Positions 35,416 to 44,781 of a stretch of 64,000 nucleotides of DNA are shown here, one piece after another (positions within the stretch are counted from its first letter, which is position 1; every line of letters starts with the position of its first letter). Both the position numbers and the translations under genes were made by a program. The stretch comes from Arenibacter certesii DSM 19833 (GTDB lineage Bacteria > Bacteroidota > Bacteroidia > Flavobacteriales > Flavobacteriaceae): NCBI RefSeq assembly GCF_000429545.1, contig NZ_AUCB01000009.1, forward strand, positions 1 through 64,000, read 5' to 3'. The notes beneath the pieces were generated by a model. That model was not told the origin of the DNA and did no database searches. It was given only the letters and a program-made list of their open reading frames with translations.

Positions 35416-36714
35416 TTATTTTCCTTCATATTTTCCCATATACCTTTTCCATAATTGGGTTTGATGGGTTTCTAGTGAGATATCTCTACCATCTATGAAA
35501 GCTTTGCTCAATTGATTGGTGCGCATGTCCAATGCATCACCTTCTGAGATAAATAGGGTAGCGCTTTTTCCTACTTCCAAAGTTCCGTAATTTTCATCTA
35601 TACCAAGGATTTTTGCTGGGTTAGAGGTGATCATCTCCAACGCTTTTTCTGGAGACATTCCTTGTTGTGCAATTTGCCCTGCATAAAAGGGAAGGTTCCT
35701 GTTTTGGAAATTCATGGCATCCATATTTTGTATAGCTACTAACAGACCCGCATCCGATAATATTTTAGGGAGTCTATAGGGTAGATCATAATCGTCATCA
35801 TCATGTTGGGGTAGGTTATGGGGTGCCCTTACCAAAATAGAAATCTGGTGCTGTTTAAGGAAGTCGGTAATTTTATGGGCCTCATATCCGCCAACTAATA
35901 CTATATGTTTAACCCCTAGGTTTTTAACTGCAGTAATAGCATCTAATATTTCTTTTTCCCCGTCGGCATATATATACAGTTTTTGTGTGCCTTGGAACAG
36001 ACCCTGGGTTGCCCCGTAAGCCGGATTGTTTTTCGTCTCATTGGATTTACCATAGGCCTTGACACTTTTAAGGAAATTTTCGATTTTTGCTGTTTCTTCG
36101 GGATAGTCCTTATTGGGTTTGTATGCTCTATCTTCACCCATCCACCATTGACCCTGCTTAAAGCTATTTGGCCAGTTAAGATGTATCCCATCATCTACCT
36201 TTACGGCAGCATCTTCCCAATTCCATGCATCAAATTGCATAACGGATGATGTGCCAGAAATAATTCCGCCTTTTGGAGAAACCTGTCCCAAAAGCACTCC
36301 GTTGGGGCGCATACTTTCTACTACTTTAGATTCCGCATTGTAAGCGATCAAACTTCTTACATGTGGAGTCATTTCCCCAATTTCAGCTTTGTCGTTTGTT
36401 GCTCTAACGGCATCTACCTCTACCAAACCTAAGGAGGTGCAAGTGGCAATAAATCCGGGATATACATGTTTTCCCTTGGCATTTATGACCGTGCCGGTAC
36501 GGGCAATCCTTGCGTTGGCACTGCCTACAAAAGTGAGTTTGCCATTTTCAAACATGATTAAAGAGTTTTCGATAACCTCCCCATTTCCCAAGTGGGCAAT
36601 TGCACCCTCAATAGAAATTCCCATTTCTTGTGCGGATGCCGGTGTTTGTTGTGCAAAATTTTGATAAGTACACAGGATAAAAGCTATAACTATGGTAATT
36701 TTTAAATTTTTCAT
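35416..36714 (-). CDS. Amidohydrolase-like protein lacking metal ligands
   Basis: The 432-residue protein has a signal peptide (ITIVIAFILCTYQNFAQ) and an amidohydrolase layout: an N-terminal composite beta part, YPGFIATCTSLGLVE, the LIAYNAESKVVESMRPNGVLLGQ segment, and a C-terminal AKILGIDENYGTLEVGKSATL. In active enzymes the sequence after YPG(L/F)ID holds an HxH metal motif; here it is ATCTSLG. The NLPFYAGQIAQQGMSPEKAL segment is intact. It is probably a non-catalytic partner or a divergent enzyme. It follows the 983-residue gene by 13 bp in one operon. Confidence 0.85.
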   Translation of the reverse strand: MKNLKITIVIAFILCTYQNFAQQTPASAQEMGISIEGAIAHLGNGEVIENSLIMFENGKLTFVGSANARIARTGTVINAKGKHVYPGFIATCTSLGLVEVDAVRATNDKAEIGEMTPHVRSLIAYNAESKVVESMRPNGVLLGQVSPKGGIISGTSSVMQFDAWNWEDAAVKVDDGIHLNWPNSFKQGQWWMGEDRAYKPNKDYPEETAKIENFLKSVKAYGKSNETKNNPAYGATQGLFQGTQKLYIYADGEKEILDAITAVKNLGVKHIVLVGGYEAHKITDFLKQHQISILVRAPHNLPQHDDDDYDLPYRLPKILSDAGLLVAIQNMDAMNFQNRNLPFYAGQIAQQGMSPEKALEMITSNPAKILGIDENYGTLEVGKSATLFISEGDALDMRTNQLSKAFIDGRDISLETHQTQLWKRYMGKYEGK

Positions 36715-36727
36715 CTAGTATCGATTT

Positions 36728-39679
36728 TTAAAGGCTATCACAATGAAATTCTTCTTTCTCAGTCTTCTTGGGATCTTGGGTGGCATTGCCCTTATTCTTC
36801 TCCTTTAGCATAAGATTTATTAATTTTGCTTTTTCGGCTTTAATGGCTTCTCGTTGTTGTTTGTCTTTTTCCAGATCAAAGTATACCGCTCCTTCTATCA
36901 ATGTTTTTTCGGCTTTGGAATAAACGGACAAGGGGTTGTGGCTCCATAAAACGATATCTGCATCCTTTCCTTCTTTTATACTACCCACCTTTTCGTCTAA
37001 ATGCAATAGTTTTGCTGGGTTAATGGTTACCATTTTCCATGCTTCTAACTCGGTCATACCACCATATTTAACCGTTTTAGCTGCTTCTTGATTAAGTCTC
37101 CTGGACATTTCCGCATCATCACTGTTAAGGGCTACTGTAATCCCTTGGCTCTGCATAATGGCCGCATTGTATGGGATGGCATCATTTACTTCATACTTGT
37201 AGGCCCACCAATCGCTAAAAGTGGAGGCACCTACTCCGTGTGCCTTCATTTTATCGGCTAGCTTATATCCTTCCAAAATATGGGTAAAAGTGTTGATGGT
37301 AAAGTCAAATTTCTCTGCCACTTTCATCAACATGTTTATTTCACTTTGCACATAGGAGTGACAGCTAATAAATCGTTCTCCATTTAGGATTTCGGCCAAT
37401 GTTTCCATTTCCTCATCCACTCTATAGGGTTGTCCGCTTTTTTTCTTAAGATCGTATTCCTTGGCACGCTGAAAGTAGTTGATAAACATTTGTTCTACAC
37501 CCATTCTACTTTGGGGGAATCTACTAAAACTGCTCCAGTTAGATTGCTTTACATTTTCGCCAAGTGCGAATTTTATAAATTTAGGAGAGTTATCATAGAT
37601 CATCTCTTCAGCACTTGCTCCCCATTTCAATTTAATAAGGGCAGATCTTCCTCCAATAGGATTTGCGGATCCGTGCAACAGTTGGGCTGAGGTTACTCCA
37701 CCTGCTAAGTTGCGATAGATTCCTATATGTTCTGGGTCTACTACGTCTTCCATTTTCACCTCTGCGGTGGAATTGTGTCCGCTTTCGTTAACAGATAATA
37801 ACGCAATATGCGAATGCTCGTCTATGATTCCGGCAGTGAGGTGTTTCCCCGTAGCGTCTATTACTATAGCCCCTCCTGCATTAATGTTTTTCCCTATTTT
37901 GGAGATTTTTCCATTCTTAATCAGGACATCGGTAGCTTCCAGAATTCCTGCTTCTTCACTAGTCCATACTGTGGCGTTCTTAAACAATATGGTTTCCTGT
38001 TTTGGTCTGCTGGCATAACCGTAGCCTACATTAGGATAGGTGACAGGCTGCACTAATGGGGATTTGTCTTGCTTATCTCCCTTTGGTATTTCTGAGTAAG
38101 GGGAGGTTTTGTTAGCTGTAAAAGTAGTCTCGGTGCCATTGGGCAAAATAAGTCTACCAGTAATATTGTCTGAATCTGAGGTAACTTTACCAGTCATCCT
38201 ATAGATTTTATCCCCTTCTTTATTATGAAAGGTTAATGCTACCCAACTATTTTCGTAACTTAAGGTAGAGGTACGCTTGTCATCTCCTTCCTTAATTTCT
38301 GCTATGGGCTTTGCTGGTTCACCGCTAATAGATAAGGTATAGGTGCTTCCTCCTGCACTCAGGCTATAGTTGCCTCTTATATCTTTAAGGCTTTTATCGT
38401 TAATGATATGCTGTTGTCCTTGTACCCAGTTCTCGAATAAAATAGTTCCTTTATCAAAAATATCGCCAGAGGTAATAAGGAAATTTGCCTGGCTCCCTGT
38501 CTGTAGTGTTCCTATTTCTGTAGATTTTCCCAAGGTTGCTGCTGGGACGGTGGTTAGCGCCTCCAAGGCAGTTGTTTTGGATAGTCCATATTCTAGAGCA
38601 GTTGCCAGCTTATCTTTAAATTCTGAAGGAGATTTTAAGTCGTGTAGCGTAAGGCTGAAAGTGATTTTGTTCTCTTCTAGCACTTTGGGATTGGATGGGG
38701 CCTGATTCCATAAGCGCATATCTTTTAAGCTTAGGAACTGTGCTTGGAAAGGATTGGATACATCGTATGCTTTTGGAAAATTAATAGGAACTATCAATTT
38801 GGCATTGGTGGCTTTAATATCTGGAATATTTTCATATTCATTTCCGCCTGCCAATATTACATATGGAGTATTAAAAGCATCGCCTATTTTGTCTGCACGC
38901 AATACATGGTCTTTGTCACCGGCTTCAAATATTTGCACCAAATTTTTGTTAGTATTTAAAGATTCTAGGGAACGATCCTTTGTCTCTACATTACCTTTGG
39001 CGTACCAATCTGCATCGTGGTACATTTGTCTTAATAATGCTAAGGAACCCATTAGGGAGCTTGGGTATGATTGTGATTTAAGGACGCTCTTTTTTAAAGA
39101 AAAATATTGGGCCGACTTATCGTCCAAAATCCGATCGGCGTCGCTACCCTTCCCGTTTAGTGCAATTAGGGCACCTGTTCCGCGGGCAATACCATCTTGA
39201 ATATGTGTGTTTACCGTTCCAAATCCGGCCTTCCTTAGTTCTTCTGCTTTCTTGTCGTCATATTTGAAAACGCCAATAGCATTGTTTTCTGGCATAATAT
39301 GGTCGTTCCAATAAAATCCCTCTCTAGAAGATTCGTATTGTGCAGTACGGCCTCCGCCAGTGGCCCTTTTGGGCTGATCTATTCCGAAATCAGAATAAAT
39401 ATCAATAAAGGAGGGGTAAATAAATTTTCCTTCTAGATCTATGGATACTGTATTTTTTGGTAGGTTGACCGATTTCCCGGTCGCTACTACCTTGCCCTTG
39501 TAAATAAGCAAGGTGGCCTTATCTATGACCTTTGTAGGGGTAATGTAAATTTTGGCATTGGTTAAGGCTGTGTAATTAAGGTCCTCTGCCTTAACACCAT
39601 CATTTTTGGGAAAGTAATCCTGAGCAAACAAAGAAATACTGCACCACATGGTGGCGAGTGCTAAAAAGCGCATTTTCAT
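36728..39679 (-). CDS. Secreted double amidohydrolase
   Basis: The 983-residue protein has a signal peptide (FLALATMWCSISLFAQ) and two amidohydrolase units. The N-terminal unit (to about 440) reads YPSFIDIYSDFGID where an HxH site is expected and ends with AATLGKSTEIGTLQTGSQANF. The C-terminal unit (from about 565) has TAGIIDEHSHIALLS with HSH at 622-624, a later FISCHSY and EGYKLADKM segments, and a DADIVLWS end, so it should be the active half. A beta insert lies between them. Such proteins are thought to cut N-acyl or peptide-like substrates in the periplasm; the substrate is unknown. Confidence 0.87.
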   Translation of the reverse strand: MKMRFLALATMWCSISLFAQDYFPKNDGVKAEDLNYTALTNAKIYITPTKVIDKATLLIYKGKVVATGKSVNLPKNTVSIDLEGKFIYPSFIDIYSDFGIDQPKRATGGGRTAQYESSREGFYWNDHIMPENNAIGVFKYDDKKAEELRKAGFGTVNTHIQDGIARGTGALIALNGKGSDADRILDDKSAQYFSLKKSVLKSQSYPSSLMGSLALLRQMYHDADWYAKGNVETKDRSLESLNTNKNLVQIFEAGDKDHVLRADKIGDAFNTPYVILAGGNEYENIPDIKATNAKLIVPINFPKAYDVSNPFQAQFLSLKDMRLWNQAPSNPKVLEENKITFSLTLHDLKSPSEFKDKLATALEYGLSKTTALEALTTVPAATLGKSTEIGTLQTGSQANFLITSGDIFDKGTILFENWVQGQQHIINDKSLKDIRGNYSLSAGGSTYTLSISGEPAKPIAEIKEGDDKRTSTLSYENSWVALTFHNKEGDKIYRMTGKVTSDSDNITGRLILPNGTETTFTANKTSPYSEIPKGDKQDKSPLVQPVTYPNVGYGYASRPKQETILFKNATVWTSEEAGILEATDVLIKNGKISKIGKNINAGGAIVIDATGKHLTAGIIDEHSHIALLSVNESGHNSTAEVKMEDVVDPEHIGIYRNLAGGVTSAQLLHGSANPIGGRSALIKLKWGASAEEMIYDNSPKFIKFALGENVKQSNWSSFSRFPQSRMGVEQMFINYFQRAKEYDLKKKSGQPYRVDEEMETLAEILNGERFISCHSYVQSEINMLMKVAEKFDFTINTFTHILEGYKLADKMKAHGVGASTFSDWWAYKYEVNDAIPYNAAIMQSQGITVALNSDDAEMSRRLNQEAAKTVKYGGMTELEAWKMVTINPAKLLHLDEKVGSIKEGKDADIVLWSHNPLSVYSKAEKTLIEGAVYFDLEKDKQQREAIKAEKAKLINLMLKEKNKGNATQDPKKTEKEEFHCDSL

Positions 39680-39841
39680 ATTAAGTTGTGTTAGTTATAT
39701 TAGTTGATCTAAAAATAGCCTTTCCCTTACAAACCACTAAAGTGTTTGGGTTTTTTTAACATTTAAGGAGGTAGATTCAATAAGGACTTGCTAAATTTTT
39801 CTGTTTTATTATTATGACAGTTGTAGTTTAATATCCTTTCG

Positions 39842-40909
39842 TTACAGTGGGTTTTCTTGGTAATAGTTAACCAAAAGTGAAACCACGGCATTGTAGCTTT
39901 TAATACCCTCAGCTTGGTTGTTGGCTTTTAAAAAGGTGTTGAAAACAGATTTAAAAACGGGTTCCATGGGATTCTCATGGGCCTGCCAAAATTTAGAAAC
40001 CTCATTGTAGTTTTTTATCACCCCCGGATTTATTTTGCTATAGGCATTATCTAATAGTTCTCGGTCCCTATAGGCCAGATCATTGAGGCAATAACTCAAT
40101 GCGTAAGCATAGGCGGCATATTTAAAATAGGGATCCTCATTTTTTACGGTTACTAGATACCCGACAAAATTGGTTTCGTTCTCTGCAGAATATCCTAGTT
40201 GATGTCCAATTTCATGCCCGCTTATTATTGGGAACCTAAAGTTTGGCAGCCTTCCATTTGCTTGGGCCTCATTGGTGAAGGGATTTAGATACCCTCCATA
40301 CCCCATATAGGTGAGGGGAGTGCTGAAAAGAGATCTCTTTAGGCTTGGTCTTTTATAGGTGAATATTGGAAGTTGGTTTTCCAAAGTTCGGTATCCTTCT
40401 ATGGTAATCTTAAATATTTCTTTTTTGCTATAGGGAATTAGCACCATTTTGGTACTGTCTTTCGTAAGTTGAAATTGAGCCTCATTGGTCTTGGTTATTA
40501 ATCGGTCTACAAAATCCACTAAGTCTTGTTCGCTGTGTTGGTCCCGTAATTCCAAAGTCATGGATAAGGGTTGCCTATAGTAATTAAATCCCCATAAAAT
40601 ATGAAAACTGAAATAGGCTACGGATGCCACCACTGCTATATCTCTTAAAAACCATATTGGCTTTTGTTTAATCCGTGCTCGGTTGACAATGAGATATCTT
40701 AAGGAGACTATAATCAGTAAAGCATACAGAATATCCCCAATGGAAAAAGGTATCCACCCCAATAGTGCGCGCCAAAACCCAGATATTAAGGGATAAAGGC
40801 CTTTACTGTAGTAGTTCTCTATAAGCTCTGGATAAGTACCTAGCCACTTTACTAATAGTATTTGTGGTAGAAGGGATAGGGCGATGAGGTTTTTAATTTT
40901 TTGTTCCAT
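39842..40909 (-). CDS. DUF3810 membrane protein with HExxH motif
   Basis: The 355-residue protein has two or three N-terminal membrane segments (ALSLLPQILLVKWLG, DILYALLIIVSLRYLIV, DIAVVASVAYFSFHILWG) and a soluble part with the zinc-peptidase motif HEIGH (His232-His236) followed by AENETNF, a possible third ligand. This is the DUF3810 family, of unknown substrate. I chose ATG 40909 (MEQKIKN); a longer start at 40927 would overlap the -7 element. It is a single gene, divergent from pepD. Confidence 0.87.
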   Translation of the reverse strand: MEQKIKNLIALSLLPQILLVKWLGTYPELIENYYSKGLYPLISGFWRALLGWIPFSIGDILYALLIIVSLRYLIVNRARIKQKPIWFLRDIAVVASVAYFSFHILWGFNYYRQPLSMTLELRDQHSEQDLVDFVDRLITKTNEAQFQLTKDSTKMVLIPYSKKEIFKITIEGYRTLENQLPIFTYKRPSLKRSLFSTPLTYMGYGGYLNPFTNEAQANGRLPNFRFPIISGHEIGHQLGYSAENETNFVGYLVTVKNEDPYFKYAAYAYALSYCLNDLAYRDRELLDNAYSKINPGVIKNYNEVSKFWQAHENPMEPVFKSVFNTFLKANNQAEGIKSYNAVVSLLVNYYQENPL

Positions 40910-40914
40910 CTGTC

Positions 40915-40922
40915 CAAAATTA
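40915..40922 (-). promoter_or_regulatory. -7 element 5 nt from the DUF3810 ATG
   Basis: On the minus strand the order is TAATTTTG, GACAG, ATG. This is the fifth such close placement in the window. Confidence 0.5.
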
Positions 40923-40955
40923 ACCAATATTCTCGCATAGTTATTTTTCTATCTG

Positions 40956-40963
40956 TATTTTTG
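40956..40963 (+). promoter_or_regulatory. -7 element of pepD
   Basis: TATTTTTG lies 18 bp before the pepD ATG at 40982, in the 72-bp gap shared with the divergent DUF3810 gene. Confidence 0.55.
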
Positions 40964-40981
40964 GGGTTTAGATTTATAACT

Positions 40982-42442
40982 ATGGGAAAAGAAATACGTG
41001 AGTTGGAGCCAAAAGAGGTATGGAATAAATTTGCAGATCTTAATGCAGTGCCACGGCCGTCCAAAAAAGAAGAAAGAGTAATAGAGTTTATGATGGATTT
41101 TGGAAAAAATCTTGGATTGGAAACTATCAAGGATGAAGTGGGCAACGTAATCATAAGGAAAGTAGCTACCAAAGGGATGGAAGATCGAAAAACGGTCATC
41201 TTACAATCCCACTTAGATATGGTGCATCAAAAAAACAACGACACAGATTTCGATTTTGATACCCAAGGAATACAAATGTATGTAGACGGAGATTGGGTTA
41301 GGGCCCAAGGTACTACTCTAGGAGCAGATAATGGGCTGGGCGTAGCAACGATTATGGCCCTATTAGAAAGTAAGGATATTCCGCACCCCGCTTTAGAAGC
41401 ACTATTTACCATTGATGAGGAAACCGGAATGACAGGAGCTAAAGGTCTAAAAGGAGGATTGCTAAAAGGGGAGATTCTTTTAAACCTGGACACGGAGGAA
41501 GATGATGAAATTGATATAGGATGTGCCGGAGGGGTAGATGTTACTGCCAAGGCAGTTTATGATGAAGAAAAATGCCCTGAGGATTCCGTTGCATTTATAA
41601 TTTCTGTTAAGGGACTTAGCGGCGGCCATAGTGGAATGGATATTCACAAGGGACTTGGAAATGCCAACAAGCTAATGAATGGTTTGCTAGTGAAAGCTGC
41701 CGATAAGTATAATATTAAGATTGCCGAAATTAATGGAGGCGGATTAAGGAATGCTATTCCGAGGGAAAGTACAGCCTTGGTAGTCGTGAACGGTGCCTAT
41801 GTAGAGAAGTTTACCCAAGATTTTGAGAAATGGGCGCAAAGTATTACTAATGATTTTTCTGCAACAGACCCTAGTTTAAAAATTACCGTGCAACCTACCG
41901 AGGCACCTTCAAAGGTGATGGGGAGCAAGGAGCGAGAAAGTCTATTGACGGCCTTAAATGACGCGCATAATGGAGTGTACGCGATGAGTGCTTCCATGGA
42001 AGATTTGGTAGAGACGTCCAATAACATTGCAAGAGTTGAGGTTAAGGGAGGGAGCCTAAAAATAGCATGCCTTACCAGATCATCGGTAGAAGCGGGAAAA
42101 AATGAATTGACATCGTCCCTTAAATCAGTTTTCAAAAAAGCGGGATATGAAGTTAATCTTAGCGGAGATTACCCGGGTTGGAACCCAAATCCGGATTCAG
42201 CTATTTTAAAGGTGCTGCAAGCGAAATATGTAGAACTCTTCAAGGAGGAGCCCAATGTAGTGGCCTGCCACGCAGGACTGGAATGTGGTATACTTGGACA
42301 GAACTATCCTGAAGTAGATATGATTAGTTTCGGGCCAACTATTAAAGGTGCTCATTCTCCTGATGAGAGAGCCAGTATTTCATCAACCCAGAAATTTTGG
42401 AAGTATACATTGAGTATTTTGGAAAGCACACCCAAAACTTAA
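40982..42442 (+). CDS. pepD: Aminoacyl-histidine dipeptidase
   Basis: The 486-residue M20 metallopeptidase has the length and motifs of PepD: ILQSHLDMVHQK (first metal His-Asp), TTLGADNGLGVAT (bridging Asp), TIDEETGMTGAKGL (catalytic Glu pair), LDTEEDDEIDIGCAGG, and AHSPDERASI near the end. It cleaves Xaa-His and other dipeptides in the cytoplasm. I chose ATG 40982 because the longer frame to 40901 runs through the promoter. Confidence 0.94.
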   Translation: MGKEIRELEPKEVWNKFADLNAVPRPSKKEERVIEFMMDFGKNLGLETIKDEVGNVIIRKVATKGMEDRKTVILQSHLDMVHQKNNDTDFDFDTQGIQMYVDGDWVRAQGTTLGADNGLGVATIMALLESKDIPHPALEALFTIDEETGMTGAKGLKGGLLKGEILLNLDTEEDDEIDIGCAGGVDVTAKAVYDEEKCPEDSVAFIISVKGLSGGHSGMDIHKGLGNANKLMNGLLVKAADKYNIKIAEINGGGLRNAIPRESTALVVVNGAYVEKFTQDFEKWAQSITNDFSATDPSLKITVQPTEAPSKVMGSKERESLLTALNDAHNGVYAMSASMEDLVETSNNIARVEVKGGSLKIACLTRSSVEAGKNELTSSLKSVFKKAGYEVNLSGDYPGWNPNPDSAILKVLQAKYVELFKEEPNVVACHAGLECGILGQNYPEVDMISFGPTIKGAHSPDERASISSTQKFWKYTLSILESTPKT

Positions 42443-42572
42443 TAAAATTATCAAAACATTGTTTTTAATGGCTTGTCAGCTTTTTTTAATAGAAGTCCAT
42501 CTAAAGACAATTCTTTAGGTTTTACTTGAAATTTTCGCTATATTATATGGTGAATTTCAAATCACTATAGAT

Positions 42573-43031
42573 ATGGCTATCAAAAATTACAAGGGACCCA
42601 GGAGCGTACAGCCAAAGGAGGAAGTTCTTTTAAGAGTGCGTCACTATATGACGACGAAGCTTATTACTTTTCTGCCAGATCAATCTGTAGAAGAAGTTAT
42701 TGAGGCCTTGTTGAAGTATAGGATTTCCGGAGGGCCAGTGGTAAATGAGAATTATGAACTGATAGGCATTATTTCCGAAGGGGATTGTATAAAGCATATC
42801 AGTGAAAAAAGATATCATAATATGCCTAGTCCCAATAAGCTGGTGAAGGAGCATATGATAAAGAATGTGGAAACCATTGACGGTGATATGAATATTTTTG
42901 ACGCTGCCAATAAGTTTTTAAATGAAAAAAGAAGGCGGTTTCCTATAGTTGAAAATGGAAAATTGGTGGGGCAAATCTCCCAAAAAGATATTTTAAAAGC
43001 TACCTTGGAGTTGAAATCCCAAATATGGTAA
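42573..43031 (+). CDS. CBS-domain protein
   Basis: The 152-residue protein consists of two CBS motifs. The first is RHYMTTKLITFLPDQSVEEVI to VNENYELIGIISEGD; the second is EHMIKNVETIDGDMNIFDAA to ENGKLVGQISQKDIL. Such stand-alone pairs bind adenine nucleotides and regulate a partner. No partner domain or neighbouring transporter is present, so the regulated process is unknown. It ends 32 bp before a two-way terminator. Confidence 0.9.
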   Translation: MAIKNYKGPRSVQPKEEVLLRVRHYMTTKLITFLPDQSVEEVIEALLKYRISGGPVVNENYELIGIISEGDCIKHISEKRYHNMPSPNKLVKEHMIKNVETIDGDMNIFDAANKFLNEKRRRFPIVENGKLVGQISQKDILKATLELKSQIW

Positions 43032-43059
43032 TAGATTTTAATTTCGCTGGAGCATAAAA

Positions 43060-43104
43060 CAAAACCGCCACTAGTATGCAAATCATATTAGTGACGGTTT
43101 TTGT
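43060..43104. terminator. Bidirectional terminator between CBS and cyclophilin-FKBP genes
   Basis: The stem AACCGCCACTA (43063-43073) pairs with TAGTGACGGTT (43089-43099), with A-rich and T-rich flanks on both sides, so it can stop both convergent transcripts. Confidence 0.85.
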
Positions 43105-43120
43105 TATACTATGCAAATGA

Positions 43121-44233
43121 CTAATTGGCCATTTCTGTGATTTCCAAATCAAATACTAAATTAGAATTTGGAGGGATAACATTACCTGCTCCAGCCTCAC
43201 CATAGCCTAAGTGGGAGGGAATAAACAAACGAACCTTGTCACCAACCTTCATTTCCATTAAACCTTCTCTAAAACCAGCAATTAAAGGTGCCTCTGGGCT
43301 GTAGTCCATTGGAATAGCCTGATATCCTCCACCTTGTTTTCTAGCTGGATTAAAAGCGTCGTATTGGGTAGCTATTTCTTCAACGTTACTATCAAATAAA
43401 GAACCGTCGGATAAATATCCTGCATAATACACATTTACTTTCTGTCCTATTTTTGGCTTAACGCCTTCTCCTTCTTTTAGGGTATATATCTTTAATCCGG
43501 AAGGTAGCTCTTTGGCCTGTGGCTCTTGCTGTGAAAACTCGGCAACCATATCGCTAATCATTTTTTCCTTTGCCTTTATTTTCTCTTCTTCCTCGGCAAA
43601 ATAATCACTCATTATTTTTATAGCATCAAACTTTCTAGCGTCTTTCCCGTTCCTAATAATTTCTACTGAATTCATAACCACATCTGTTACGGGTCTGTCT
43701 CTTTCGCCAGTCTCTACATTGGCAATAGAATCTACTACTTCCATTCCTGTCACAACATTTCCAAATACGGTGTGTCTTCCATCTAAAAAGGGAGTTTCTT
43801 TGTGAGTAATAAAAAACTGACTTCCGTTAGTAGTAGGTCCTGCATTGGCCATAGAAAGGATTCCTGCTTTATCATGCTTTAGGGAATCATTAAATTCATC
43901 CTTAAACTTATAGCCTGGGTTACCGCTTCCAGTTCCCGATGGATCACCGCCCTGAATCATGAAATCTTTGATTACCCTGTGAAAAATAATGCCATCATAG
44001 TACTTTTTCCCTTTTAAACTGTCACTAACAAACGGATTTTTTCCTTCGGCAAGAGAAATAAAGTTGGCAACGGTTAAAGGAGTTTTTTCATATTCCAACT
44101 TGAGTATAATTTCCCCTTTATTGGTATTGATATCGGCAAAAATGCCATCGCCCAATTCGGCATGCTTGCTAGATTTACAACTAGAAACCGCTATGGTTAG
44201 TATTAATAATAATAGGTAAGCTTTTTTCATCAT
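43121..44233 (-). CDS. Cyclophilin-FKBP fusion peptidyl-prolyl isomerase lipoprotein
   Basis: The 370-residue protein has a lipobox (TIAVSSC) and two different prolyl-isomerase domains. The cyclophilin domain (about 30-195) has [15 protein letters not shown] and NGSQFFI; the FKBP domain (about 255-370) has [17 protein letters not shown] and [21 protein letters not shown]. This is a dual-family immunophilin (CFBP type), known in Bacteroidota. It should fold envelope proteins in the periplasm. It follows gldI by 8 bp in the nrnA-gldI operon. Confidence 0.92.
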   Translation of the reverse strand: MMKKAYLLLLILTIAVSSCKSSKHAELGDGIFADINTNKGEIILKLEYEKTPLTVANFISLAEGKNPFVSDSLKGKKYYDGIIFHRVIKDFMIQGGDPSGTGSGNPGYKFKDEFNDSLKHDKAGILSMANAGPTTNGSQFFITHKETPFLDGRHTVFGNVVTGMEVVDSIANVETGERDRPVTDVVMNSVEIIRNGKDARKFDAIKIMSDYFAEEEEKIKAKEKMISDMVAEFSQQEPQAKELPSGLKIYTLKEGEGVKPKIGQKVNVYYAGYLSDGSLFDSNVEEIATQYDAFNPARKQGGGYQAIPMDYSPEAPLIAGFREGLMEMKVGDKVRLFIPSHLGYGEAGAGNVIPPNSNLVFDLEITEMAN

Positions 44234-44241
44234 TTGTGGTT

Positions 44242-44781
44242 TTAATTTTGACTTTTATCGATTTTTATAATGGTAATTGTGGTTTTGATCGGAACGTTTG
44301 TCCCAATTTTATTTTTATCTCCATGATAGCCATAGGCTAGGGAGGAGGGAATCAAAAATGTGGCGCTCTCTCCCTCTTTCAATAATTTTACGCTATTTCT
44401 GAGTCCTGGAAATAGCTGCTGTTTATCTACATTGTAGGTGATTGTGCCAATTTCTTGCTTGGTATATATGGTATCATTTTCCATGCTTACAATATTATAT
44501 TCCATGGTCACCACATCATCTGGCTTAGGATGGTAATCGCTCTCGTTATTTTTACTTATATAGTGATACCAGGTACCGCCACCACTTGCAAGATAGGTGT
44601 TGTTGCTGTCTGCAGCAATGATTTTTTGGATTTGTTCTTCTTCTTGTTTAAGCAATGCTTTATTTCGCTCTACGGATTCTTTAAGGATGCTTCCTGTTTT
44701 GACTTTGATCGGTCTTCTGGCTTCCGGAACACCGCATTGTGCAATTATGGCGAGCAAGAACAAATAATAGAATTTTCTCAT
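44242..44781 (-). CDS. gldI: Gliding-associated FKBP-type isomerase lipoprotein GldI
   Basis: The 179-residue protein has a lipobox (LAIIAQC) followed by [15 protein letters not shown] and an FKBP domain ending in [28 protein letters not shown]. The VPEARRP start and the position directly after nrnA are typical of GldI, needed for gliding and the type 9 secretion system in Flavobacterium. Its ATG overlaps the nrnA stop by 4 bp. Confidence 0.85.
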   Translation of the reverse strand: MRKFYYLFLLAIIAQCGVPEARRPIKVKTGSILKESVERNKALLKQEEEQIQKIIAADSNNTYLASGGGTWYHYISKNNESDYHPKPDDVVTMEYNIVSMENDTIYTKQEIGTITYNVDKQQLFPGLRNSVKLLKEGESATFLIPSSLAYGYHGDKNKIGTNVPIKTTITIIKIDKSQN

